A DNA stretch of 13,619 nucleotides. Source: Actinomycetota bacterium. Lineage in GTDB: Bacteria > Actinomycetota > Actinomycetes > Actinomycetales > Microbacteriaceae. The notes under the pieces were generated by a model that ran no database searches, was not told the origin of the DNA, and saw only the letters and a program-made list of their open reading frames with translations. Positions 1 through 7,553 of this stretch are shown piece after piece (positions within the stretch are counted from its first letter, which is position 1; every line of letters begins with the position of its first letter). The stretch lies in assembly GCA_009927245.1 (NCBI GenBank), contig RFNI01000183.1:1-13619 (forward strand), written 5' to 3'. Position numbers and translations under genes: made by a program.

Positions 1-2859
1 CGGCTTGTTGAAAAACTAACTCCGCTGTATTTGTTTGCGGCTCAGTCAGAACAAAAGAAGTTCATCAACCTGGACATGGAAGAGTATCGAGACTTAGGTC
101 TCACCATGTTGGTATTCAAGAAGCTCTTATCCAAACCTGAATTACAAAAACTAGAAGCTGGAATTGTTTTACAGGCTTATCTACCTGATTCATATGCAGC
201 GCTTCAAGAGCTAACTGAGTTTGCTCAACTCAGAACAGCAAATGGTGGAGTAGGTATAAAAGTAAGAATTGTTAAAGGTGCAAACCTTGCAATGGAACAG
301 GTTGATGCTGATTGGCACGGTTGGCAACTTGCAACTTACCCAACTAAAGCTGAAACAGATGCAAACTACAAACGTCTCATCGACTACGCGCTAAATCAAG
401 GTCGCATCTCTTCACTTCGAATCGGAGTTGCAGGCCACAACCTATTTGATTTAGCTTTCGCACATGAACTTGCAAAGCACAGAAACATAAACTCAAACAT
501 TGAATTTGAAATGCTTCAGGGAATGGCACAACATCTTTCAGCTCAAGTAAAGAAAGATGTTGGCGGTCTACTGCTATACACACCAGTTGTTCGACCTAGC
601 GAATTCCAGGTTGCAGTTGCATACCTAACTAGAAGACTTGAAGAAAACGGAAGTCCAGATAACTTCATGTCTGGTGTCTTCGACATCGATAACGACAGAA
701 ATGTTTTTGACAGAGAACGCTTGAGATTCGAACTTTCTCTTCGTTTGATGAATGACATCGCATCCAAACCAAACCGCAAACAAAACAGACTTGATGAAAA
801 ACATTCCATTCAAGAGACTTTCACAAACGCACCAGATACCGATCCGTCATTACCAAATAACAGAGACTGGATCAGACAAGCTGTCGCTGGCGCTACGGCT
901 CTAGTTGGAAAACTAAAGACACACGAAGCATATGTAATCGAAGAGAACCTCGACACTAAAGGTGTCGATAAGTTAGTCAAGACTGCCATCAATGCATCAA
1001 CCGATTGGGCATCTGATCGTGAGCTAAGAAAACAACTACTACTTACCTCAGCAACTGAACTTGCTAAGCGCAGAGGTGTACTACTACAACTCATGATGGC
1101 CGAAGCCGGCAAGACAGTTGCAGAAGCAGATGCTGAACTCAGTGAGGCAATTGACTTCGCAAATTACTACGCACACTCAATTTCAGAGATCACTAGAACA
1201 GAAGAGCTAGATGCTGTGGTCTTTGAACCACACAGGGTGGTTGTGGTAACTCCTCCTTGGAACTTCCCCGTTGCTATCGCAGCAGGTGGGGTATTAGCTG
1301 CTCTAGCAGCAGGATCATCTGTAATCATCAAGCCTGCACCGCAGGTAGCCAACTGTGTTCTAGCCATGGTTCAAGCGCTCTGGCAAGCCGGTGTCCCTAA
1401 GGATGTCCTCCAGATTGCCTTTGTTCCAGACAACGAAGTTGGGCTCTCACTCATTGGGCATCAGGATGTTGACGCAGTCATCCTTACTGGCTCATACGAG
1501 ACAGCGAAGTTGTTCAAGAGCGTAAAGCCAGATCTTCAATTAGCTGCTGAGACCAGCGGTAAGAATGCTTTGGTCATTACACCTAATGCTGATCTAGACA
1601 TTGCTGCAGGTGATTTAGCGAAGAGTGCATTTGGTCACGCTGGACAGAAATGTTCAGCAGCAAGCCTTGGCATTCTTGTTGGCTCTGTATACAAGAACAA
1701 ACAGTTCTTAGCTCAACTAGTTGATGCAGTTGAATCAATGAAGGTTGGATACGGGATACAACCTGAGGCTAGTGTCGGTCCACTGATCGAAGAACCAAGT
1801 GAGAAATTACTCAGAGCACTAACCACTCTGGATGATGGTGAATCCTGGTTACTAGAACCTAAGCAACTTGATGAAACTGGAAGACTATGGCGTCCAGGCA
1901 TTAAGTATGGAGTGAAGGCTGGAAGCTTCTTCCAGACAACCGAATGCTTTGGTCCTGTTCTAGGGCTAGTTAGAGCAAAGAGTTTGAAGCATGCGATTGA
2001 AATACAAAACAGCACTGCTTATGGACTTACTGCTGGCATCCATTCACTCAATACAGCTGAAATCAAAACTTGGTGTGAATCTGTCGATGCAGGAAACCTC
2101 TACGTCAATAGAGGAATTACTGGAGCAATTGTTCAACGACAACCATTCGGTGGTTTCAAGAGATCAAGTGTTGGTTTTGGTTTGAAAGCTGGCGGACCAA
2201 ACTACATTTTGCAATTTGGAACTTTCAAAGACAACCAAATGAAATTTGCTGGCATCAACCAATACCAAATCTCAGGTGTGAAAAAGAACATCGCTAAGTA
2301 TGTTCAATCAGTTGAACTACTGATGGAAAGCAACAGAGAGCACTTGCTGCTAGAGATGGCTGCAGCAAGTGATGAGTATTGGACTAACGAACTCTTTAAA
2401 TCACAACCAACTGCAGGCGAACTTACCTACGAAGGTAATTACCACCGCTACCTAATCAACCCTTGCACTGTTCGTGTTAGCGCAGATGCAACTAAAGCAA
2501 AACTTGCCAGAGTTGTTCAAGCGCTGCTGCTTGCAAACCACAGCGAGCACAGTATTTCAATTTCTCCTGAATTCTTAGAAAGAACATCACTTACCAAAGA
2601 GCAACTCATTGTCCTTACCGGTGGTTTGAAATATGTAGTTGAGGAAAACTTAGAAACAGTGCCGAGTCGTCTAATCCTGGTCGGGTCAAAAGAAGATCAC
2701 GTTCTTGAACTTGAGAGCAACCCTGATTTGTTTGTTTATGACCTTGAGCATTCAAAGTCGGCAAGAGTGCTGTCTTTGGTGTTCTATCGTGAGCAGTCCA
2801 TCTCAATTACGCAACATCGTTTTGGCGCACTCCAAAGCGAACTTCAAAACATTCTCTAA
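1..2859 (+). CDS. putA: Bifunctional proline dehydrogenase / L-glutamate-gamma-semialdehyde dehydrogenase PutA (5' end outside window)
   Basis: PutA oxidises proline to pyrroline-5-carboxylate with FAD, then to glutamate with NAD. The frame is open from base 1, so the TTG at 31 is not the start and the N-terminus lies upstream; 952 residues are visible. Numbering from base 1, residues 1-280 are the proline dehydrogenase barrel, with LLYTPVVRPSEF and the substrate-binding pair in YLTRRLEE (Arg211, Arg212). Residues about 345-760 are the aldehyde dehydrogenase, with PPWNFP (Asn421), ETSGKN (Glu517) and the catalytic cysteine in GQKCSA (Cys551). The last 190 residues form the C-terminal extension seen in longer PutAs, ending in a REQSISITQHRFG motif. 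The catalytic residues are intact. The gene is followed 17 bp later by a hydrolase gene on the same strand, so the two are probably cotranscribed. Identification is firm; only the N-terminal length is unknown. Confidence 0.97.
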   Translation, partial: RLVEKLTPLYLFAAQSEQKKFINLDMEEYRDLGLTMLVFKKLLSKPELQKLEAGIVLQAYLPDSYAALQELTEFAQLRTANGGVGIKVRIVKGANLAMEQVDADWHGWQLATYPTKAETDANYKRLIDYALNQGRISSLRIGVAGHNLFDLAFAHELAKHRNINSNIEFEMLQGMAQHLSAQVKKDVGGLLLYTPVVRPSEFQVAVAYLTRRLEENGSPDNFMSGVFDIDNDRNVFDRERLRFELSLRLMNDIASKPNRKQNRLDEKHSIQETFTNAPDTDPSLPNNRDWIRQAVAGATALVGKLKTHEAYVIEENLDTKGVDKLVKTAINASTDWASDRELRKQLLLTSATELAKRRGVLLQLMMAEAGKTVAEADAELSEAIDFANYYAHSISEITRTEELDAVVFEPHRVVVVTPPWNFPVAIAAGGVLAALAAGSSVIIKPAPQVANCVLAMVQALWQAGVPKDVLQIAFVPDNEVGLSLIGHQDVDAVILTGSYETAKLFKSVKPDLQLAAETSGKNALVITPNADLDIAAGDLAKSAFGHAGQKCSAASLGILVGSVYKNKQFLAQLVDAVESMKVGYGIQPEASVGPLIEEPSEKLLRALTTLDDGESWLLEPKQLDETGRLWRPGIKYGVKAGSFFQTTECFGPVLGLVRAKSLKHAIEIQNSTAYGLTAGIHSLNTAEIKTWCESVDAGNLYVNRGITGAIVQRQPFGGFKRSSVGFGLKAGGPNYILQFGTFKDNQMKFAGINQYQISGVKKNIAKYVQSVELLMESNREHLLLEMAAASDEYWTNELFKSQPTAGELTYEGNYHRYLINPCTVRVSADATKAKLARVVQALLLANHSEHSISISPEFLERTSLTKEQLIVLTGGLKYVVEENLETVPSRLILVGSKEDHVLELESNPDLFVYDLEHSKSARVLSLVFYREQSISITQHRFGALQSELQNIL

Positions 2860-3149
2860 GCCAGTAAGGTAAAGCCATGACAACACCAGTTACCAGAACA
2901 TATAAAGACCACCTAGGTGTCGAGATCACCTTCTACGTTTGGGCTATTGAGAAGCCTAAGGCCATCATTCAGATAGCTCACGGTCTAGGAGAGCACGCTA
3001 GAAGATATGACCACCTTGCTGGTTCCCTAAACAGAGACGGATACACCGTCTATGCCGATGACCACAGAGGTCACGGAGTTACCGGTGTCAACCAGATGGC
3101 TAATGGTCAGACCAAGAAGATGGGAAACCTTGGAACTGGTGGCATCAAA

Positions 3150-3151
3150 GG
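3150..3151 (+). other. Frameshift site 1 (apparent +1 G)
   Basis: After the codons GGC ATC AAA, reading on gives GSFRAGS and a stop. Skipping one G gives A-A-F-E-Q-V-H-D, which continues smoothly into the conserved GHSYG region. The ambiguity lies within the two Gs. Confidence 0.8.
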
Positions 3152-3399
3152 CAGCTTTCGAGCAGGTTCATGACCTAACCAAGCTAATCAAGTCAGAGAA
3201 CCCAGGTAAGAAGTTGGTGCTCTTCGGACATTCTTACGGTTCATTTATCTCTCAGAAGCTCATCAACCGGTATTCAACTGAATACGATGCAGCAATCCTT
3301 TCTGGTTCATCTCTACTAGTGCCAGGTGTTCTTGGTGCAGGAGGATTCAACAAGAAGTGGGATAAGGAACCTAACGCAACTGGTTACGAATGGTTGAGT

Positions 3400-3402
3400 A
3401 GG
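3400..3402 (+). other. Frameshift site 2 (apparent -1 G)
   Basis: After EWLSR the frame degenerates to IRRLAKHLLLTH and stops. If the GG at 3401-3402 is read as GGG, the protein continues D-K-K-V-G-E-A-F-A-A-D-P-L-T-F-L and joins the C-terminal part carrying the catalytic Asp and His. Confidence 0.8.
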
Positions 3403-3733
3403 ATAAGAAGGTTGGCGAAGCATTTGCTGCTGACCCACTAACTTTCCTTGCTGATGCAGCCAAGGTAATGGGTGTCCCTAATGCAATCCAGTTGTTCTTC
3501 ACACCAAACCGGAAGATTAGAAAAGACCTGCCACTGCTCATCCAAGCTGGTAGTGATGACCCGATCGGTGCTGAGCGTGGAAACCAGATGCTTGCTAACA
3601 CCTACCGAAACAAGTCAGGTCTAGAGAACGTCACAGCGATTATTTACCACGACGGTAGACATGAGATGTATAACGAGATCAATAAAGAAGAAGTCATTCA
3701 CGACTTACTCACTTTTATTAGAGAGAACGTCGC

Positions 3734-4027
3734 TTAGTTCAAAGGTCTTGAAAGCAATCTCTCTGTTTCAGGGTAACGTTTCATGTATGTAACGACATAA
3801 GGACAGACTGGCCAAACTTTACCCAGGTTGTTCTCTTCAATGTCTTTGAAAGCTTCACGCATCAAGATGGCTGCATAGTTCTTACCTTGGTGAGCAGGAT
3901 CAACCTCTGTGTGAGTGAACTGCAGTTCGCCATCAACATCTACGTAGTCAGCATGACCAATCTTCTCTTCTCCTAGAAACAACTCGTATCTAGATAATGC
4001 TGAATTGTGTAATACATGCGGGTCCAT
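3734..4027 (-). CDS. Small GNAT-like N-acetyltransferase (GNAT2/YidJ type)
   Basis: A 97-residue protein matching the short acetyltransferase family of the GCN5 superfamily (about 90-100 residues, acetyl-CoA dependent, substrate usually unknown). The diagnostic stretch is FTHTEVDPAHQGKNYAAIL at residues 37-55, where HQGKNYA takes the place of the acetyl-CoA pyrophosphate-binding loop. It is followed by the family's C-terminal VWPVCPYVVTYMKRYPE. The gene converges on the hydrolase: the two stops share TTAG at 3734-3737. The ATG at 4027 has a weak purine-rich GAAAGAGA 8 nt upstream. Its start is only 17 bp from the divergent methyltransferase start, so the two genes must share a very small regulatory region. 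The substrate cannot be told from sequence. Confidence 0.88.
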   Translation of the reverse strand: MDPHVLHNSALSRYELFLGEEKIGHADYVDVDGELQFTHTEVDPAHQGKNYAAILMREAFKDIEENNLGKVWPVCPYVVTYMKRYPETERLLSRPLN

Positions 4028-4032
4028 ACTGT

Positions 4033-4038
4033 TAATCT
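4033..4038 (+). promoter_or_regulatory. Candidate -10 element for a leaderless methyltransferase mRNA
   Basis: TAATCT fits the actinobacterial TANNNT -10 consensus and ends exactly 6 nt before the GTG start, which would place transcription initiation on the start codon. No Shine-Dalgarno is visible and no good -35 is seen. It also falls inside the leader of the divergent acetyltransferase gene. Confidence 0.35.
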
Positions 4039-4044
4039 CTTTCT

Positions 4045-4893
4045 GTGCAGAACATTTCTAAGTATCGGGTCATCGAAGGCGACAACCTATCTGTTTTGCA
4101 GTCTATTGCTGATAACAGTATTCAGCTGATTTATGTTGATCCACCTTTTAACACCGGTCGAGTTCAGAGCCGAGGTAAGTCAACAACCACTAGGAGTGAG
4201 ACCGGCAGTCGTATGGGCTTCAAAGGTCAGCGCTACGACATCGTCAAGGAAACCATCCTCAGCTACGACGACGAGTTCGCAGACTACTGGGCATTCCTTG
4301 AGCCAAGACTAGAAGAAGCTTGGCGAATACTAAATGAAACAGGAACGCTGTACGTTCACCTTGATTACAGAGAAGCCCATTACGCCAAGGTATTACTAGA
4401 TGCACTATTCGGAAGAGAGTGCTTCATCAACGAGATCATCTGGGCATACGACTATGGAGCTAAAGCTCAGTCAAGATGGCCAGCAAAGCACGACACCATT
4501 TTGGTTTATGTGAAAGATCCAGAGAAGTATTACTTCAACAACGAATCAGTCGATCGGGAACCATACATGGCACCAGGCCTTGTTACTAGAGAGAAGGCAG
4601 AACGAGGGAAGCTACCAACAGATGTTTGGTGGCACACCATCGTCTCCCCAACTGGTAGAGAGAAGACTGGTTACCCAACCCAGAAGCCTCTGGGAATTCT
4701 TAGAAGAGTCATTCAAGCAAGTAGTAAAGAAGGAGACACCGTTCTCGACTTCTTTGCAGGCTCTGGAACAACAGGTGCAGCAGCTGCTGAACTAAACAGA
4801 AACTTTATTCTGGTGGATAGAAACCCTGAGGCTATAGCGGTAATGAAGGAACGGTTTGCTTCATACGACGTGGCTTTCGAAACTCACGCTTAG
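4045..4893 (+). CDS. Site-specific DNA methyltransferase, beta class (probably N6-adenine), orphan
   Basis: A 282-residue DNA methyltransferase that transfers a methyl group from S-adenosylmethionine to a base in a specific DNA site. Motif order is that of the beta class: catalytic motif IV DPPFNTG at residues 32-38, a central target-recognition region, then motif X around YPTQKP (about 212-217) and SAM-binding motif I DFFAGSGTTG (235-244). DPPF rather than SPPY favours N6-adenine over N4-cytosine. It is close to the minimal size for the class and lacks a CcrM-like C-terminal extension. The start is GTG at 4045, since an in-frame stop lies at 4033-4035 and no other start codon comes between. 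No restriction endonuclease gene is nearby, so it may be a regulatory or housekeeping methylase. Its last 20 codons lie antisense to the end of thiP. The recognition site cannot be read from the sequence. Confidence 0.92.
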   Translation: MQNISKYRVIEGDNLSVLQSIADNSIQLIYVDPPFNTGRVQSRGKSTTTRSETGSRMGFKGQRYDIVKETILSYDDEFADYWAFLEPRLEEAWRILNETGTLYVHLDYREAHYAKVLLDALFGRECFINEIIWAYDYGAKAQSRWPAKHDTILVYVKDPEKYYFNNESVDREPYMAPGLVTREKAERGKLPTDVWWHTIVSPTGREKTGYPTQKPLGILRRVIQASSKEGDTVLDFFAGSGTTGAAAAELNRNFILVDRNPEAIAVMKERFASYDVAFETHA

Positions 4894-6478
4894 GTTCAGA
4901 TCCAACCGCAAACACAATCACTGTTGTAATAACAATCAGGATGAAAGCACCAGCTAACGCCATTCCATAGTTATCTCCACCCGGTCTTGAGATAAGCGAG
5001 AACATCAACATCGGAATAGTTGACTGATCACCAAAGGCAAGCAAACTCGCAGCTCCAAACTCACCAAGGGAAACTAGAGCACTAAATGCAATTGCAGTTT
5101 TTAGAACTGGTCTAACTGCTGTGAGGTCTATCCTCCAGAAGATAGACCAGGGACTAGCTCCATCAGTCATTGCCTGTTCACGACTGTAGTGATCGACTGC
5201 AACCAGTGAAGGGTAGAGAACTCTAATCACCATAGGAATTGCTAACACTGATTGAGCTAGTGGAACAAGAATCCAATTGCTTCTAAGCCAAGCAAGCTCT
5301 CCTGTGAGTGTTAGTAGATAACCGAAACCAACAACAACTGCGGAGACACCGATTGGCAATAGGAATATGCCATCTAGTAACACTCCAGTTGAATCAGTCT
5401 TCTTGACACCTCTCGCATGTCTTCTCGTGTGTTCAGCGAGTAAGTAACTCACGAGCCCTCCCACTAGAACTGCGATAACGCTGGCAATAACCAAGTTGCG
5501 AAGGCTGTTCAAACCTGCATCTAAGAAAGTTATGTTCAGCAGATCTCGAGAACCCTTGGTCTGTAGGAGTGCGAAGTTAGAAAAACTAAAGTGCCCGGCA
5601 CTATCAATAAAAGCTTTAGCCATCACCAGTACTAGTGGAACAATCACAAAGAAGCCCATGGATAGAACAACAAAGAAAAGCACAGGTCTATCCCGACCAT
5701 CAATGTGTCGAACCTTGTAACTTAGAGAAGGTTCGAAGCTAAGCGGATTACTTCCACCCCAACGGCTAGCTGTGAAAGCCAGCATTGAGAAAACTATTTG
5801 TAATAGGGCCAGCAGTGTTCCTTGCTGAAGATCAAGTCGCTGCAATACAGCAGTTGAGATGGCAGTCTCTAAGGTATTTACCTGACCACCACCGAGGCTA
5901 AGAACTATTCCGTAGGAGGAAGCACAATACAAAACAATTAAAGCGCTTGAAGCTCTAATTGAAACAAGTAGTTGGGGAAGGGCAATCTTGAAGAAGATTC
6001 GAAGTCTCCCCGCTCCAGCAACCTCAGCTGCTTCTTCAGATAAGACATCTAGCAATTGCCACTGAGAGCCAACAGTTCTGACCACAACCGCATAGTTGGA
6101 GAAGATGTTAGCCAGGATGATTGCAACTATCGGGTTTAGCCCTCCAAACAGTGTTCCGAACTGAGTGATAGCAATAGCAACTACCAGTGAGGGGAGCATG
6201 AAAGGAACAGAAATTAGGGCTCTAATGGTGGAAGCAAACCTAAAGCTCTTACGGTAGAGAAGGTATGCACCTGGAATACCGAGAACAACACAGAACAAAG
6301 TTGAGAGCACAGCCTGCCAAACAGTGAACCAGAGCACTGGCCAAACTGCTTGAACATTAGAGCCAAACCCTGAGGCTAAACCATCGGTGAATACCCGAAC
6401 CACTGGCCAATAGAACAGTATTGCCATGAAAGATATGGGTATCGCCCATAACGCAACTCTTCTAAGGAGCAACGTCAA
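4832..6478 (-). CDS. thiP: Thiamine ABC transporter permease ThiP (two fused permease domains)
   Basis: A 548-residue inner-membrane permease with two binding-protein-dependent transport domains in one chain, the usual ThiP/FbpB architecture. There are about twelve hydrophobic segments. The EAA loops that dock the ATPase are at residues 149-168 (EAAEVAGAGRLRIFFKIALP) and about 434-455 (EQAMTDGASPWSIFWRI). Thiamine specificity is inferred from the partner ThiB and the TPP riboswitch. The likely TTG start at 6478 lies inside the end of thiB (17-bp overlap), so translation is probably coupled; a second TTG at 6472 is possible. The C-terminal tail (529-548) is basic and lies entirely in the 62-bp overlap with the convergent methyltransferase gene. 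No ThiQ ATPase gene follows, which is unusual for this operon. Confidence 0.93.
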   Translation of the reverse strand: MTLLLRRVALWAIPISFMAILFYWPVVRVFTDGLASGFGSNVQAVWPVLWFTVWQAVLSTLFCVVLGIPGAYLLYRKSFRFASTIRALISVPFMLPSLVVAIAITQFGTLFGGLNPIVAIILANIFSNYAVVVRTVGSQWQLLDVLSEEAAEVAGAGRLRIFFKIALPQLLVSIRASSALIVLYCASSYGIVLSLGGGQVNTLETAISTAVLQRLDLQQGTLLALLQIVFSMLAFTASRWGGSNPLSFEPSLSYKVRHIDGRDRPVLFFVVLSMGFFVIVPLVLVMAKAFIDSAGHFSFSNFALLQTKGSRDLLNITFLDAGLNSLRNLVIASVIAVLVGGLVSYLLAEHTRRHARGVKKTDSTGVLLDGIFLLPIGVSAVVVGFGYLLTLTGELAWLRSNWILVPLAQSVLAIPMVIRVLYPSLVAVDHYSREQAMTDGASPWSIFWRIDLTAVRPVLKTAIAFSALVSLGEFGAASLLAFGDQSTIPMLMFSLISRPGGDNYGMALAGAFILIVITTVIVFAVGSEPKREFRKPRRMKQTVPSLPL

Positions 6479-7454
6479 ATACCCAGTTGAAATCTGCTAA
6501 CCACTTCTCACGATTAGCATCAACATCTAGATCTCCACCAATGGTGCTTATTGCAGCAGGCGCTCTCTTACTCCAAGAGTCAGGTAACTTAATACCTTCA
6601 ACTACCGGATACACATACATTGCTCCAGGCAAAGACTCTTGGAAATACATTCCTCGCATGAACTCAATCAGATCTCTGGCTGCTTGAGGATTAGCTGCGT
6701 TCTTTAGAACACCTGCATACTCGGTTTGGCGGTAGCAATCAGTTAGCAGTGCTTGAGTCTTGGCATTACCCTGTTCATCAACTTCATCTGCTGGTGATGA
6801 AGAGTATGAAAGAACAATTGGGTATTTACCTTTACCTGACGAACCACTGAAGTCTGTGTAGTAAGCATCTTCCCAACTTGCAGCAACCTTCACATCGTTA
6901 TCACGAAGTTCTAACCACCAGTTAACTGTTGGTGGGATAACACCAGCGGTCATTGGAGGAAACCCAGCGTAAGTTGAAACTAGAAAAGCTAATCCGGTTG
7001 AAGAAGTGTTTGGGTTTTCAATCACAGTCAAACCCTTGTATTCCTTCTTAGTTAGATCTCTCCAGCGAGCAGGAATAGCGAGGTTATTTGTTTTGAAGTA
7101 TTCAAGATCAATGTTGAAACAAACATCAGCAAAGTCAATTGGGGTAAGTTCTCCGTCAATGATGTTGTTCTTAGTAGCAACAGGAGCAAATGTGTTGTCG
7201 ATACCAAAGACAACATCTGCCAATGGTTCATCTTTGGTCAGTACAAGTTTGTTTGTCATAGCACCGGCATCACCTGCTCTAACAATCTTTAGATCGTATT
7301 TGAAGGTTTCTTCAAATGACCAAATGAGATCATCGCTCATCACAAATGAATCATGAGCGATGAGTGTTACAGACTTAGGTGTTGTCTCTGACGAACAACT
7401 GCTAACAGTGACAACAGTTAGCAGGGCTATTAGGGATGCAAAAATGCGTTTCAT
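6462..7454 (-). CDS. thiB: Thiamine-binding lipoprotein ThiB (TbpA)
   Basis: The extracytoplasmic solute-binding protein that captures thiamine or its phosphates and delivers them to ThiP. It has 330 residues. The N-terminus is a lipoprotein signal: basic MKR, a hydrophobic stretch, then lipobox VSSC with Cys20 as the lipidated residue. Family hallmarks follow: AGDAGAMTNKLVLTKDEPLADV, FGIDNTFAPVA, FADVCFNIDLEYF, VIENPNTSSTGLAFL, VLSYSSSPADEV and CYRQTEYAGVL, matching the TbpA/ThiB group rather than iron-binding proteins. The ATG is preceded by AGGAAGGA, which forms the 3' edge of the TPP riboswitch, so translation should fall when thiamine pyrophosphate is plentiful. It is the first gene of a two-gene operon with thiP. 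Confidence 0.95.
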   Translation of the reverse strand: MKRIFASLIALLTVVTVSSCSSETTPKSVTLIAHDSFVMSDDLIWSFEETFKYDLKIVRAGDAGAMTNKLVLTKDEPLADVVFGIDNTFAPVATKNNIIDGELTPIDFADVCFNIDLEYFKTNNLAIPARWRDLTKKEYKGLTVIENPNTSSTGLAFLVSTYAGFPPMTAGVIPPTVNWWLELRDNDVKVAASWEDAYYTDFSGSSGKGKYPIVLSYSSSPADEVDEQGNAKTQALLTDCYRQTEYAGVLKNAANPQAARDLIEFMRGMYFQESLPGAMYVYPVVEGIKLPDSWSKRAPAAISTIGGDLDVDANREKWLADFNWVFDVAP

Positions 7455-7458
7455 GTTT

Positions 7459-7466
7459 TCCTTCCT
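7459..7466 (-). promoter_or_regulatory. thiB ribosome binding site inside the riboswitch
   Basis: AGGAAGGA contains two overlapping AGGA cores, 4 and 8 nt from the thiB ATG. It overlaps the conserved 3' end of the aptamer (GCGTAGGA), so ligand binding would mask it. Confidence 0.8.
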
Positions 7467-7553
7467 ACGCTGGCATTACCCAGTTCAGGTTTGACGGTTT
7501 AGAGCTTTAGCTCCCTCTCAGTCCGGTTCACCGAACTCCCGTGTAGTTAAAGA
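7459..7553 (-). promoter_or_regulatory. TPP riboswitch (THI element) of thiBP
   Basis: On the - strand the conserved TPP aptamer elements are present in order: CTGAGA (7521-7516), ACCTGA (7490-7485) and GGGTAATGCCAGCGTAGGA (7481-7463). Pairings that I can see are P2 ACGG (7542-7539) with CCGT (7497-7494), P3 GTTCGG/CCGGAC closed by TGAA (7536-7521), an extra hairpin GAGC-TAAA-GCTC (7513-7502), and P5 CTGG/CCAG. A possible P1 pairs TCTTT (7553-7549) with AAGGA (7463-7459). That 3' strand is itself the thiB Shine-Dalgarno, which points to translational repression on TPP binding. No separate terminator hairpin lies between aptamer and thiB. Confidence 0.95.

Larger units (their letters stand above)
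2877..3737 (+). pseudogene. Alpha/beta hydrolase, monoacylglycerol-lipase type, interrupted by two compensating frameshifts
   Basis: This is a serine hydrolase of the monoglyceride lipase/lysophospholipase family, which cleaves fatty-acyl esters. Read in three pieces (2877-3149, 3151-3402, 3402-3737) it gives one continuous 286-residue protein of normal family length. Near the N-terminus is the oxyanion region HGLGEHARRYDHLA. The nucleophile elbow is GHSYG (Ser119, codon 3232-3234), the acid is in GSDDPIG (Asp228), and the base is in GRHEMYNE (His262). As written, the first frame stops at 3171-3173 after 98 residues. An extra G near 3150-3151 and a missing G near 3401-3402 cancel, so overall length and the downstream frame are preserved. 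Sequence error in G runs is the simplest explanation; real inactivation is possible. The start ATG follows AAGGT at a suitable distance, just after putA. Confidence 0.85.

Noticed and set aside
810..1112. Antisense open frames of 60-100 codons within putA and other genes
   Set aside because: They lie fully inside well-conserved genes on the other strand, have no recognisable domains and no ribosome binding sites; they are shadows of the real frames.
3147..3156. Programmed ribosomal frameshift at AAAGGC
   Set aside because: There is no classic slippery heptamer or clear downstream structure, and a second, opposite shift would also be required at 3401.
3052..3441. A separate 129-codon gene starting at 3052
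   Set aside because: Its first third overlaps the hydrolase in another frame and is meaningless as protein; the rest is the middle of the hydrolase.
4045..4893. Methyltransferase as part of a restriction-modification or phage-defence system
   Set aside because: Neighbours are a GNAT-like protein, a hydrolase and thiamine transport genes; no endonuclease, helicase or specificity gene is seen.
4832..6478. ThiP as an iron(III) permease (FbpB)
   Set aside because: The architecture is shared, but ThiB family motifs and the TPP riboswitch point to thiamine.
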